This document shows, piece by piece, positions 36,777-47,344 of a stretch of 47,936 bases of DNA. The notes beneath the pieces were generated by a model, which saw nothing but the letters and a program-made list of their open reading frames with translations, was not told the origin of the DNA and ran no database searches. Position numbers and translations under genes: made by a program. The stretch is from Phoronis australis. Its lineage: Eukaryota > Phoronida > Phoronidae. Position 1 is the first letter of the stretch; each line of letters begins with the position of its first letter. The DNA lies in contig NMRA01000009.1 of the NCBI GenBank assembly GCA_002633005.1, positions 1,522,761 through 1,570,696 of the forward strand, given 5' to 3'.

Positions 36777-38070
36777 ACAAGAGCAACGCGGAGTGTTGAA
36801 ATGCGCTCACGAATGCATTGCAAATGGTGTGCTTTTAGGTTTATTTATTTGTATCATAAAAATGGCCACTAGACTGGATGGCGCAAAAACATACAATCCA
36901 CCCAAAAACAGGAACATGCCATATTTCATAAAAATCTGTCAAGGAACTTCAGAGAAACAAAAGAAAACAGAATGAAATGAAATTGCCACTAGTGGACACA
37001 GTGTCCGTTGGATCCGCCTGAAAGTCGTCGTCATCTGTTGTTATCTTCATATAAATACACTTACTAAATTTAGTAAAGATCCTGCTGTGGGTTTAAGATA
37101 TACAACTATGGGCGCAAAACAAAACTACCACTAGGAGGCACCACAGTAGTCAGTCACCATCATCAAAGGTCGTCTTCACACTAAGAACATATATGGCAAT
37201 TTTCAAATGATTTGGTTGATACAAGGGTGGACACCAAAAACAAGATTTGAAAACAGCAAAAATGGCCACTAGGTGGTGCAAAATACCTCGATTCCATCCA
37301 AAAATAGGAAGACAGTGTCATCAAACCACTAGATGCCTATATTTAAAATTTTATGAAAATCTGTTGAGGATCTTTGAAGATACGGAGTTAAACGTAAAAA
37401 ACTAAAATTGCCACTAGGGGGCACAGCAGTTGTCAGATCTGTCCGAAAGTCGTCGTCATCCGTAGTCAACATCATATAAAGACACTTGCTAAATTAAGTA
37501 AAGATCCTGAAAACGGTTTAGGAGATAAAGCCATAAGCAAAACAAAAAACTGCCACTAGGAGGTGCCACAGTAGTTGAAATAGTTGGAAAATCGTCAACC
37601 GTCCTCTTTATAGTAAGCACATACATGCCAATTTTCACAATCATCCTTTGAGCGGATTGGTTGATGGAGGGGTGGACGCAAAAATGCAGACTCGAAAACA
37701 GTAAAAATGGCCAGTAGGTGGCGCAAACTACATTGAATCCATCTGAAAACACGAGGATAGCGTCAACTCACTAATAGGTGCCTATATATTAAATTTCATG
37801 AAAATCTGTTAAGGACTTTTGAAGATACAAAGGTAAACGTAAAAAAAATAAAATTGCCACCAGGGGGCAAACCGGTACTCAGATCCGTCCGAAAGTTCGC
37901 TTATGCCATCTCATTCATAAATGGAACACATGCGCCAAATTTCATGAACGTATGTCAAAGGGTTTTGGAGATAGAGCAGCGGACGCCGCCCGGATGGACG
38001 GACGGACGGACGGACGGACGGAGATGACAGCACAGTGCGTCCACATATAAATACGTCGGCGCATAAAAAT
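36777..38070 (-). mobile_element. Non-autonomous Helentron/HINE-like element with ~150 bp monomers (- copy)
   Basis: This is the reverse-complement counterpart of 17475-18989. At the high-coordinate end lie the hairpin tgcgtccacata...cggcgca (38037-38064) and a GGAC-repeat block (about 37994-38022). The core repeats phrases such as gccactagg.ggcaca, atggccactaggtgg and ggatctttac-type segments. At the low-coordinate end acaagag (36777-36783), hairpin caacgcggagtgttg (36784-36798) and atgcgctcac mirror the other copy's right end. No protein is encoded. It is about 200 bases shorter than the + copy, mainly from differences in monomer content and small deletions. Confidence 0.7.
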
Positions 38071-38144
38071 GGGGGTAAGAGCTTATTGACAAGACCTAAA
38101 CATTTTAGAGAAAATATGAAAAATGTCGTTAAAGGAAAGAAGAT

Positions 38145-38478
38145 TCAATGACCGAAATAATGGGTCAGTATGATGAGGTAATATTTCAAACAGCACGTTT
38201 TTGTAATACTTGTAGTCGACGGCAGTTGTGGAAACCCCAGCATGTTATAGCATAAGTGTGGTAAAATGAGAGCTTTATACTGAATCAAAACAAGAACATG
38301 CCAAGGAAATATTCCTTTTAACTTGTGCAGTACACCACATGTTTTAACAGTCTTGTTTGCTATCTCTTGTATATGTTTGTTCCAAGATAAGTGTCTGTCT
38401 AGATGTAATCCCAAAAACTTAAATGTTTCGACTTCATGTGATTGGCTTGTTAGGATTTGCTGACCAGGAATGTGTTGC
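38145..38478 (-). pseudogene. Non-LTR retrotransposon reverse transcriptase, C-terminal fragment
   Basis: On the - strand this reads the RT region after the catalytic fingers and palm: FKFLGLHLDRHLSWNKHI, then a helix with CGVLHKLKGIFP, then ALILPHLCYNMLGFP. These are standard landmarks of Jockey/CR1-type RT (F-LG-H-D--L-W--HI). It joins the fragment at 38733-39167 across a 254-base TIR insertion. It stops within the usual thumb region. It is not a functional gene. Confidence 0.85.
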
Positions 38479-38732
38479 ATGCGCGCACCCAGCCTTTAAT
38501 ATAGGGGGGGGGGCTTGAATTCCTGTCCAAGTGCACCTTTCACTAACAAAAAGTGGGTGGACTACAAAAAGCACAGTACCACGTTCAGAGCTGTGAATTG
38601 TGCATTTGCACTTTTTAGTGGACTTTTTTTGCTTCCTCGGACTCTCTGTTTCTCTGAGGTGGACCTTTTGCCCACTTCGCCAAATGGGAGGCTCGTTCGA
38701 CCATCCCGAGCACCCCCCTGGGTGCGCGCATG
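38479..38732. mobile_element. MITE-like insertion inside the RT remnant, 254 bp
   Basis: The ends atgcgcgcacccag (38479-38492) and ctgggtgcgcgcat (38719-38732) are perfect 14-base inverted repeats. The RT reading on the - strand ends at its left border (..KEQHM) and resumes at its right border (QHIPGQQ..), so the insertion is bracketed by a host sequence. Because the ends share atgc, the exact target duplication (perhaps 3-4 bases) is ambiguous. The interior is non-coding, with a run of ten G near 38504. Confidence 0.75.
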
Positions 38733-39489
38733 TGCTGCTCTTTGAGATGTTTGTGAGGAAAGCTAAACAATATGTATTTTGTTTTTGGGGATTTAAGTGA
38801 GAGTTTATTTGCTATCAGCCAGGCATTTAGACGTGAGATTTTATTGTTTATGAAAACTGCTGATGCATCTGCTGAGGAAGTGTTACTTTATGCTAATTGG
38901 GGTGATAAGGCATGTGTCATCTGAATACATGAGTACATCTAGTGAAGTGGACAGATGTAGGTCATTTACACATACCAGAAAAAGTAAGGGTCCCTCTATG
39001 GAACCTTGTGGAACACCAGTGGTAATCTGTAAGTTGGCAGATCTTGTAGTCAACAGATACGATTTGCATTCTACTTGATATTGTGAACCACTGCATTTCA
39101 TTGCTGCGAATACCATTATGACAGTATTTTAAGTTCTGTAGAAGAATTTGTGATCAATGGTGTCAAACAGCGGCAGATTTAAGTGGGAGCCACGAGGACC
39201 ATGGCACCCCCTAAAACTCTCCCAGATTCCCGTTTTGGCAGTTTGGGGTGCGAGTGTCTGATGGGCAAAATCATGCCTAATACTGTGCCCTGCCTCCCCC
39301 CCAACCCACAATCCTGGATCTGCCCCTGTCAAATGCCTGTGAGAGATCGATAAATATTGTCAAAGGATTTTGACCTCTGGCTAGAAAAGATTTCAACAAG
39401 TTCAAGAGCACCAAGCTCAGGCTCAACCTCAGTACAGTAGAAAAATTCGCGCGATGATGTCCTCTCAGTTCATTGTACATTTGCTGCAT
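38733..39489 (-). pseudogene. Non-LTR retrotransposon reverse transcriptase, palm fragment
   Basis: On the - strand it shows, in order, motif A (TIFIDLSQAFDTIDHKF, catalytic Asp in IDLSQAFD), then ..NEMQWF, motif B (GVPQGSIEGPLL) and motif C (YSDDT, a variant of Y-A/V-DD). AWLIANKLSLKSPKTKY follows. Motif A is interrupted between F-D and T-I-D by the MITE at 39168-39328. The frame shifts at least once between motifs A and B and again after motif C. It is an inactive relic of a Jockey/CR1-like element; no endonuclease domain is seen upstream (to the right). Confidence 0.88.
39168..39328. mobile_element. 161 bp MITE with 5 bp target duplication
   Basis: The + strand ends cagcggcagattta and (reverse-complemented) caggggcagatcca are inverted repeats. 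tcaaa occurs directly outside both borders (39163-39167 and 39329-39333). The host protein reading SQAFD/TIDHK is restored on removing the element and one copy of tcaaa, which confirms the borders. The interior is non-coding. Confidence 0.88.
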
Positions 39490-39607
39490 CTTTGTATATA
39501 CATTTTATCGGCGACTATTGTGAAAATTTTGTTCTATGACGTTCCTGTACCGATATAACATAAACTTATTTTAGGCTACCTAGGGGCTAAGGCTTAGATC
39601 TGTGTAT

Positions 39608-39921
39608 AGTTGTGTGACTAGAGTGGCACACGACTGTAGTCTTGACAGAGAACGACGCTAACTGTCGGAGAGTGACAAAGACCTGCTGTGTTTGCAGAGA
39701 GCGCCACCTGGTGTGTTACTGAGACATCCATTGCTGCAGTTTTTCACTTTGAATCTCCAGCCGTTGAAGTCAAGACAGGCTTTGCACATACCTGTGTTGC
39801 AAGCTGTGAATTCATTGTGTAGTGACCTCAATTACGTATACACTGACCACGGCCGTAGAGAGTAGCTAGGTAAGGCCGAACTTGATAATAGAACCAGACT
39901 CAATACAGAGAACACAAAACA
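39608..39921 (+). repeat. 5' LTR
   Basis: Starts agttgtgtgactagagtgg (the other copy has tgttgtg) and ends ...aacacaaaaca, directly before the primer-binding-site-like sequence. It is about 314 bases long. The first ~80 bases match the sequence at 46681 onward, with a few substitutions and a 3-base indel. The right border is inferred from the primer site, because the second copy is not alignable that far. Confidence 0.7.
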
Positions 39922-39925
39922 TTTT

Positions 39926-39940
39926 TGGTGTCAGGTGTGG
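39926..39940 (+). other. Primer-binding-site-like sequence
   Basis: tggtgtcaggtgtgg lies four bases after the LTR end. It resembles the tggtgtcagaagtgg form seen next to many gypsy-like LTRs. The tRNA used cannot be decided here. Confidence 0.5.
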
Positions 39941-40916
39941 TGCGTTTTTTTTAAAAACGCGTAAATATAAAAACCTAGGAGTACCGCCAGCAGCCATATT
40001 GGGCGTGTCAAATTGAATTTAGAGTTCGTTTTGAAAAGGCTTCATTTGTTTATCGTAGACTTTGTTGTTTTTCTTCTCTTTTTGAGTAAGAGGATGGGTA
40101 AACATTACTGAGACTGTTGGTTATTGTTCAGAAATTTGTGTAAGGTTTATTTCATAAATTTTGGCGGTTCCAGTTGAGGAAAAATAAGTAGTTGCGGCAG
40201 TGAATCCATATTGGTTGATAGATAGTCCATAGGAATTACTGTAAATATTATTTCTCGTATGTCATGGGGAATTCAAGTGCAAGCTAGTGTCTGTCTGAAC
40301 AGAGGGTGTGTCTACAGAGGAGTGAAATTAAAACAAGAATAAGCCCTTGTTCAAAGTTTCTTTATTATAATTCTTTGTAATAATATAAACACATACATAC
40401 AGTAATCAACTGAGTGCCTGCCAAATATATTAAAGGACTCAATGGTTAAGTAAACACAGAATAAATAATAAATAATTGTAAAATGGACAACTACGGATAT
40501 TACCATGGACAGACCAGAGCTGCGGAGAGAGTTCACCAACAGTACGTAGATTTCCTACAAAGATGAGGGGTCTGTACAAGAGAGCCAAGAAGACCCAACT
40601 CGCTTACTACGTAAACCTACAAGGTCATAAGTGAAGCAACTATGACGACTCCACCCAGTGTCCGACGAGTCACATCGGTAGCCTATACGGATGAGCGACA
40701 AGCAACAATCTGTCTCTGGGGGAAGAGTCAGTGATGAGTACAGTCTTCCGCCTCAAAGATTCGTCATTAGAAAAGGCAAAGAACGTCATCCTGAGGATCG
40801 TGGTCAGTATTGGTAATCCTCAGCGTCACAGAGGATTCCACATTCCAGTTATTACGTGCTGAATATTGAGTATTGGTTACCTCCAGTGCCACAAATAAGC
40901 CCCGTTCCCAACTGCT

Positions 40917-42176
40917 ATGTGCCAGATATCCCCAGTACAGCGGCGAGGTCCGATGGAGGACTACTATGGTCCGCAGGCCAAATACGGGAGTTACAGGACA
41001 GAGGTAAAACATGAATCTGTACCATAGAGAAGCCCAAGGTACTACGAACAGGTTGACCGCAGAATGTATTATCACCCACGATCGGAAATGACAGCCCCAG
41101 CTCTTTCAAGATACATGGAACCAGAGGCAGCTAAGCAATGCAGCGACTGGTGGAGAGAGGGTGAAAGGCAAGATGTGGACCAGTACTCTGCGAGAGGAGG
41201 TGGTTACTTACCTGAAGCGTTTTACCGAGTTCCCCTGCATCCCGTGCCGCGCAGAGCCCCCTCATCTAGAAGAGGATTGAACCTGAGATTTCCTAAGAAT
41301 GACTATCGCGTCTTTAAGTCGTTGTTCACCAGATGGGATGACGCCAACAGAGTCATGCATGCCGAAGCTCTGGATGCATCCTTGCAGTGTTTAGAGGGTC
41401 GCCCACACGAGTTTATAACCAAGTTTGGAGAAAACAACAAGTCCATGTCGCTAGATGCTATCCAAAACCTCTTGGACGACTACCATGACGACGAGAGGAG
41501 AGCCGAGACCGCAAGTCAAAACCTGGGGTTAGCCATGAAAAAGTTTGACGAATCTGTCAGAGACTGGGCAATGCGGGTGTTTACACTGGCCAAACAAGCG
41601 TTTGGGGACTACGATAAGCAGCTTGTCCACAGAGAGGCAGTCATGCAGTTTTGCACAGGTGCTATCGACAAAGAAGCCGGAGAACTTGTTCTTCTGCGAA
41701 AACCAGCCACCGTGGAGGAGGCCAAGGCTATGATGATGGAGAAGGCAAGGGTGAGAAAATGCATCCGTCAGAAGACTGAACAGAGAACATCAGTTTCTTC
41801 CGTGAAACCACATTCAATCCCTGCCCAAGACTAAAATTCAATTTCCGAGGGAGATCTTCTGAAGCAGGTTCTTCAGTTGTTGCAGCAGTTATTGGCGAAG
41901 TCACCACGATCGGAACCACGCAGATCACCTTCCAAGAGCAATGGTAGGTACCATGGCAATGGAAGGGCTTGGATGGGGAATCGTGGAGGTCATAATGGAC
42001 AGGGAGCACAAAATGCAGGTGGTAGCAACAGTCAGAATGGACATGCGACCAACGGCTCCAGCAGTACTCAATATCCTGCAAACAATCGCTTAGCAGCAAA
42101 CCAGAGCGGTAGCAGACGGGACAGGCGTTGCTTCAAGTGTCATCAAGAAGGTCACTTTCAGGCTCAATGTCTGTAG
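40917..42176 (+). pseudogene. gag of the LTR element, with in-frame stops
   Basis: A single frame runs from an ATG at 40917 to 42176 but is interrupted by TAG at 41025-41027 and TAA at 41832-41834. The middle section (41064-41834, 256 codons) is a retrotransposon Gag capsid-like region, with a Trp-rich, Arg/Glu-rich helical segment around FKSLFTRWDDANRV and an EAVMQFCTGA-type helix. The final part after the second stop ends in a zinc knuckle C-FK-C-HQEG-H-FQAQ-C (CX2CX4HX4C, 42129-42170), the nucleic-acid-binding motif of Gag. The tyrosine-rich N-terminus may begin further upstream (an ATG at 40482 is in the same frame but followed by several stops). Confidence 0.82.
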
Positions 42177-42826
42177 AATTCATCGTCGGGAAACGAGTCT
42201 GGGACCGGCGTGAGAGCCCCGTCCGGTTCCCAACAGTGGATGATGGCACAGACATCACTGAAGACGACCTGGAAACGGATGTGGATGACGAACTAGACTG
42301 TGACTTTGGAGAAGAAATGCTGGCTTAGGCAGTGAGACGGTTCACAGAGGGGATGGAAGATTCGGCTGACATTTTTGCTTCTTCTGTTGTGTGGGAGAGG
42401 GACGCAACTGTGGAAGCAGATAGCTGTGCAGGAGTTCAAGTAGTCACACGGAGACAGAGGGCGAATGACTCTTCAGAAGGCATCGTGGGAGGACAGGATT
42501 GTTCACTTCCATCATCCTCAAACCATCCTTCGCTTCTTGTGGAGGAGATGGATACGAGTCCCGAGTCTGCCGATAGACTTAGTCAAGAACAGGGTAAAGA
42601 TCTTGATCTGAAGAGCATCTTGGGCTGGATTAAAGAAGGCAAACAGCCCGAGGCAGACGAATTATTCTTGTTGACTGAGAGAGCAAAGTCCTACTGGCTG
42701 AACAAAGAGAATTTTAGCTTATTCCATGATGATGTCCTTATGGTCTTTGATCATAGCAAAAACCACAGGAAGCTGTTTGTGGTTCCACGTTCTCTTGAAG
42801 AAGAGGTCATTCGTCTTGAACAATGA
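42177..42826 (+). pseudogene. pol remnant: linker between lost RNase H and integrase
   Basis: The frame 42332-42826 contains a VVTRRQR phrase, an acidic stretch, the DLKSILGWIKEGKQPEADEL segment and LFVVPRSLEEEVIRL. In gypsy-like Pol proteins this order (TRRQ...; helical spacer; LVVP..LR..VL) directly precedes the integrase zinc domain. The acidic open frame before it (to 42328) is not recognisable as protease. The whole PR-RT-RNase H block is therefore deleted here. Confidence 0.65.
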
Positions 42827-42830
42827 GTCA

Positions 42831-43451
42831 TCCTTGGCAGGACATCCTGGTATGGAGAGGACGTACTCTAAGATAAGGTTGAAGTATTACAGGCAGGGAA
42901 TGTGACAAGATATTTGCAATTTTGTGGAGGCTTGTGCTGTCTGTAACCATGGCAAAGGTCGGGAATGCAAAGCTGGAACGCCACTGGTAAAGTATCAGGC
43001 AGGTGTACCGATGGAAAGGGTACATTTAGACTTTCTAGGTCCATTGCCGAGAAATGAGTATATCCTGATGGTAGTTGATCAATTCACAAAGTGGGTAGAG
43101 TGTCTTCCACTTCCAGATCAAAGAGCGGAAAACACCGCTAAAGCTTTGGTTGACCATGTGTTTGCACGATTTGGTTGTCCATTTCAGATATTTTCAGATC
43201 GTGGTACAAATTTCCAAAGCGCTATATTTAAGGAGGTATGTCGTCTGCTGCACATTCACCAATTGCATACCACAGCATATAGACCAAGTGCTAATGGGCA
43301 GGAAGAGCGACTGAATCATTCTTTAATGAATGCCGTTCGTTGCTTTGTGGGTGAGTTTCTGCAACATTGGGACCAGTATATCTCAATTATCACAGAAGCG
43401 TTGCGCGCATGCATAAACCGATCTATGGGTCTAACACCAACACGATGTTAG
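42831..43451 (+). pseudogene. Integrase of the LTR element, interrupted
   Basis: The zinc-binding region reads SSLAGHPGMERTYSKI and, after an in-frame TGA at 42903-42905, FVEACAVCNHGKG. The CXXC pair is present and the first His appears to be replaced by Asn. The catalytic core follows: D in VHLDFLGPLP, D in FSDRGTNFQS, and E in SANGQEERLNHS, so the DDE triad is visible. Frame is lost again at about 43440, where the reading continues as LGREVNTS in another frame. The core belongs to the rve family typical of Ty3/gypsy elements. Catalytic residues are retained, but the stops make it a relic. Confidence 0.85.
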
Positions 43452-43911
43452 GTAGAGAAGTCAATACCTCGCAGAAGAATCTTTTAGGCTGCACGAGACC
43501 AATAATACTGGAAATTCTACAACATATGCAAACGAGTTGATTGGGAAACTTTCACGGGCTCACGGAATCGCGAGGGAGAATCTTTGTACAGCAATGAAAA
43601 GGGCCAAAAGTCGCACCAAACTAACCGCTTTGCTGTCTGACCATAGTCGGCGGTGGAAAATGTGACTGTCCCTAAATCTGATCAACATCATCGTCCTGAA
43701 CAGTTGCCGATCATGAGTCAGTTACGGCAGACGTTGTTTTCAAAGAGGTCAGCCGACCAAAGTCGGGTCTGACACATATCCTCTAAGACCGGCCGACCAT
43801 AGTCGTACCCGGCAGACACCACCAACTAGATGAGTTGGGGAAACGAAAGTCGAGACAGAGGACTCATGAGTCCCAGTAGGGGTAAGTATTAATTGGAACA
43901 GAAAGTGAGTC
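43452..43911 (+). other. 3' end of pol of the LTR element, frameshifted
   Basis: After a frameshift, sequence at about 43530-43620 still reads an integrase-tail-like helix (NELIGKLSRAHGIARENL, AMKRAKSRTK). Beyond it, phrases gaccatagtcgg, gaccaaagtcggg and gaccatagtcg recur within about 170 bases (43639-43806). Confidence 0.5.
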
Positions 43912-43915
43912 TTAA

Positions 43916-45497
43916 AAGGGAACTGTATTTTATTCTGAATCAATTTTAGATAGTTTTCTATGAATTGTTGTTTAATTTCACAAATAATTCAAAAAGCAAA
44001 AAGTAAACTTATATCCTCTAACGAAGCTCAAAAAATTACCGGCTTAGAGCGCTGCTTCTCGTGACGTATTTGGCAGGGGTTAAGTCATTGTCTTGTGTTA
44101 GCGTGCAGTCAAGTGGCGTTTTTCATATTGTCGGTATAAGAAATTTTAGTGTGAAATGTCGGGTCATTAGGGATACCTGTTTGAGCCGAGGCAACACAAA
44201 GTGATACCCCGTCGTCGTCATCGTCAGACAAAAATTTGCTGGTGTAACCAGTCCCTATCAACAATTTACACTGGTGTGACTGTGCCGTGGGCAGTGTGGA
44301 CCCTAGCCAGCCAGTCAGCCAGCTGTCAGCCAATACTCAGCTCTGTAAACTTGAAGGGTTGGTTAGTAAACGACTATAGCTGTATGAAGACTATTGTACC
44401 ACTGTGTGTTGAGCTCCGTTAACCCCGAAATTTCAGACAGCCGTTGACTACCCGGTATAGTTGAGTTAAGCCTCATCGCAAAACTTAGGCTGCCTCAACA
44501 TACATAGCTAACGTACCGGCGGGGGTGCATCTGGTAGTCACCCGACACTCACATTGTTCGTTGCAGCCGGTTAAGTGGAAAACAATCAAATAAACGTCAC
44601 TTGGTAGCATAATTTGCCGCCTTTTGTAACAAAGAAGTGTGTCATCCGTTTCACAAACAGCACACTTGTGACACGGCGCACACGCCATTTCCTAAAAATT
44701 TGAGACGTCTTTCGGGACAATGACAGCTTCGCAGCACCAAGGTTGTTCTAAAATTTGGTTTGCTGGTATAAAAATACTAAAAACTTATAACGAAATGATA
44801 ACATGTACGCAACCTAGGTACCGGCAGCGACTAACACTTGATAAAAGAATCGGGGGAAAAGAAACTGGTAAAGGTCAGGTGACGTAATCGCAAAAAGCAG
44901 ACTCAAGAGAACACATCACAATTTTAGTAGCAGTCGATGAACGATCGCTTACTTTTCCAACACCGGTAAATACAGAAGTTAGTTTACTCTAGGAAGGTTT
45001 ACCCAAGGATGAGATTAGTTTGAGTGACATTAATTTTGAGTCAGATTTTATTAGTCCATTTTTTACCAAAACCTGTAGGCCTATATTTAGTATACAGCTT
45101 TGGGCCAAGGCTTGGGTAACCCGGCGATGGTAAGCGATGACCATCCCTTTAGAGGACACCTTTTTCGAAGAGTTTGAGCAACCAGACGCCATACAAAAAG
45201 GCATAGAAAACCTTTTATAGCACTGTAGCAAACAATAAAAATAAGGACGATTGATACAATGATAAATTACGATGTAAACTCTTCAAAATATGACATAAGC
45301 AATGAATGTGTAAAGCAGCCGATACCCCGCCATTCACGTCACAGACACATCAGCCAATCAGCAATCGCTTTCAGGATTCAATGTTTTAACCATGAATACG
45401 AATCGGCTTTTGTTTGAAACGCAAGTCAGGCATATGTGAGTTTTATTTGTATGTTAGAACCGATTAACTGCAACATTATTTTGACTACAGTCCCCTT
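43916..45497. mobile_element. TTAA-flanked TIR element, ~1.58 kb, inside the LTR element
   Basis: The left end is aagggaactgtattttatt and the right end, reverse-complemented, is aaggggactgtagtcaaaat. TTAA occurs immediately outside both (43912-43915 and 45498-45501). TTAA duplication is known for piggyBac and Kolobok superfamilies, and the aaggg end would fit the latter better, but this is inference. No transposase is readable; the open frames at 44109-44688 are short and lie on both strands. Its position before the 3' LTR makes it younger than the LTR element. Confidence 0.75.
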
Positions 45498-45501
45498 TTA
45501 A

Positions 45502-46670
45502 GTTGGAAACTCTATTTCCTGACCAGACTGCAAACAGTCACTTTCGGTAAAAATTAGGTCGAAATTTTTTTATTGCAGATTATAATTATTTATTCATTCT
45601 ACTTCACAAAACATTGCTTTAAAACAAGCTAACTTCATTTTAAACCTTATTTATTGTTTTGAAAAACACCACCTTCTCCAAGTCTGTATAGCTCGCAAAA
45701 TTTTCATCAAAATTTGCCGGTTTTCGTGATCATATTGCTCAGTCACCCAATGACCCAATTCACTCGTAAACAGATCAACAGAAAGGTCAAATTCTGCTCA
45801 TTATGCATTTAGTAAGCTCTTTGAGTTTTTCCTCCAATCGTTAGTTGTAATTTCACTTTTTGCATTCGGGGTATATTCAACAGAAGTGGAACTCAGCAGT
45901 CTTTTAGCTAGCAACGACCTTTTAACCTAATACATCGCTGACCTCATTTGCTACCAGAACTAGTTAAGTGGACATGAAATTATGGCGTCGCGAGGTCATG
46001 GCATGTTTACAAGACAGTAAGATGGCTGATCGCCGTGTAGCTGATATCTCAGTGATTAACTCTTGACTGCCATATCAAGATCAGCGAGAATTAACTGAAC
46101 TCATCGAAGAGCACATTTGTGGATGGAGACAAGGGCAAATTTCATGACAGCAACGAGTTGTTTGACAACAGCAACTCCTCACTTAAGATGAGTTTCATGA
46201 TCGACCCATCGTGAAGACGGTTAGATAGGAACAAGCAGAACGTGAAGAAAACAGTCCGGATTACCTTAATCACAGAGCTAAGTCTAAAATGTAGCACTCA
46301 AATTGCAGGTTGCTCAGTATGGAAAATTTAAAGACACTATCAGCACTTTTTCTCGGCCATTTTCCTTCACCTTTTAAAGCTCTAAATTTTCGCTTTCACC
46401 AACGAGAAATGGCAATAACTCAATCACTTGTTAAGATAGGGACACGTTTCATACATCAAAATGTTCAAAAAATACTGTATTTTCAGAAAAAATAACAATT
46501 ACAAAAATGGCAAATCCCTACTAAGACTCATTTTGTGGTGCTGGGTCACATATGTTCAATTTCATGTTTCAGCCAGTTGGAGACTTGTGTAAATATTAAT
46601 GATAGTCTCCGAGCTGGACTGGTGTATACTTTTTGTTGTTTGGATTTGGGCAGGAATCCTTAAAATTAAA
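45502..46670. other. 3' untranslated part of the LTR element or unrelated filler
   Basis: No env-like or other gene is visible. A stretch at about 45990-46260 is less AT-rich and keeps short open segments, but nothing is recognisable. A 61-codon frame at 46310-46495 has no domain. Confidence 0.35.
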
Positions 46671-46680
46671 CAGGGAGGGA
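46671..46680 (+). other. Polypurine tract
   Basis: cagggaggga directly abuts the start of the second LTR copy (tgttgtgtgactag), the expected position of the plus-strand primer of an LTR retrotransposon. Confidence 0.7.
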
Positions 46681-46760
46681 TGTTGTGTGACTAGAGTGGC
46701 ACACGATTGTAGTGTTGACGAAGAACGACACTGTCGGAGAGCGACGGAGACCTGTTGGGT
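46681..46760 (+). repeat. 3' LTR, truncated or diverged
   Basis: Matches the first ~80 bases of the 5' LTR (to gagacctgttg). It then diverges, with only a weak echo at ccgctaggtgg versus cgccacctggt. The end corresponding to aacacaaaaca is not found, so the LTR is truncated or replaced. Confidence 0.7.
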
Positions 46761-47344
46761 CTCGCTGGTTCTGTGCGTGCCGCTAGGTGGGGCGGCAGCC
46801 GCGCCAGCCCGCAGGTATCACTTAATTTTTCTCAGGAAATTTTTTTACACTGGCGTTTCTGATTGGCTAGTCGAATTCTCAACAGGCAGCGCTTTACCCA
46901 AACAAACTGGCATGACTAGTGGACTGAAGTGTAAATGTTGTCTGTTGTACAGAAAAATCGGTGCTTAACATTTATGTTCAGGAAATGTGAAGCCTACAAA
47001 TTGTGATTGCACCTTTTCGGAATGCATCCTTCTACTGTCGATGACTTTTGTTTACGATAGTGTCCTGTATTCATACAGTAAAAATAACACACCGCTTAAT
47101 TCGGCCAGATATGTGTTTATTGTACATGTATGTGCTTCAAGCACGAGGCTATTAAACATCACCGTACAAACGAAATAGTTGCTGCGACGCCACTTGCATG
47201 ACAAGGCTAAAAATCGTTCTGTCCGCCAATTTTTCACGTTGTTGTAAAGCTAACCATTGACTGCCGAGGTTACATTGACCATTGCTAAAGTGCGTGCCAC
47301 TGCGTGATACCTGTGTGCTGGCTGGGCTAAGCACGCACGCAGAA
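46761..47344. other. Non-coding stretch
   Basis: No supported gene. The frame at 46633-46968 begins inside the retroelement and runs into flanking sequence. Confidence 0.35.

Larger units (their letters stand above)
39608..46760 (+). mobile_element. Decayed Ty3/gypsy-like LTR retrotransposon
   Basis: A repeat beginning gttgtgtgactagagtggca occurs at 39609 and again at 46682, about 85% identical over about 75 bases. After the first copy a primer-binding-site-like tggtgtcaggtgtgg (39926-39940) follows, and before the second a polypurine tract cagggaggga (46671-46680). Between them lie gag, a CCHC knuckle and an integrase core in the right order. Protease, reverse transcriptase and RNase H are missing: only about 650 bases separate the knuckle from the integrase zinc region, where roughly 2 kb or more is expected. 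Gag and pol frames carry stops and frameshifts. A TTAA-flanked element (43916-45497) is inserted in the 3' part. The element cannot move by itself. Confidence 0.85.

Noticed and set aside
41728-42099. - strand open frame of 123 codons
   Set aside because: It is antisense to gag and the zinc-knuckle region; composition reflects the opposite strand of a coding relic.
45502-46670. Envelope gene of an endogenous retrovirus
   Set aside because: No open frame with signal peptide, furin-like site or membrane anchor; the element is a gypsy-type retrotransposon relic without env.
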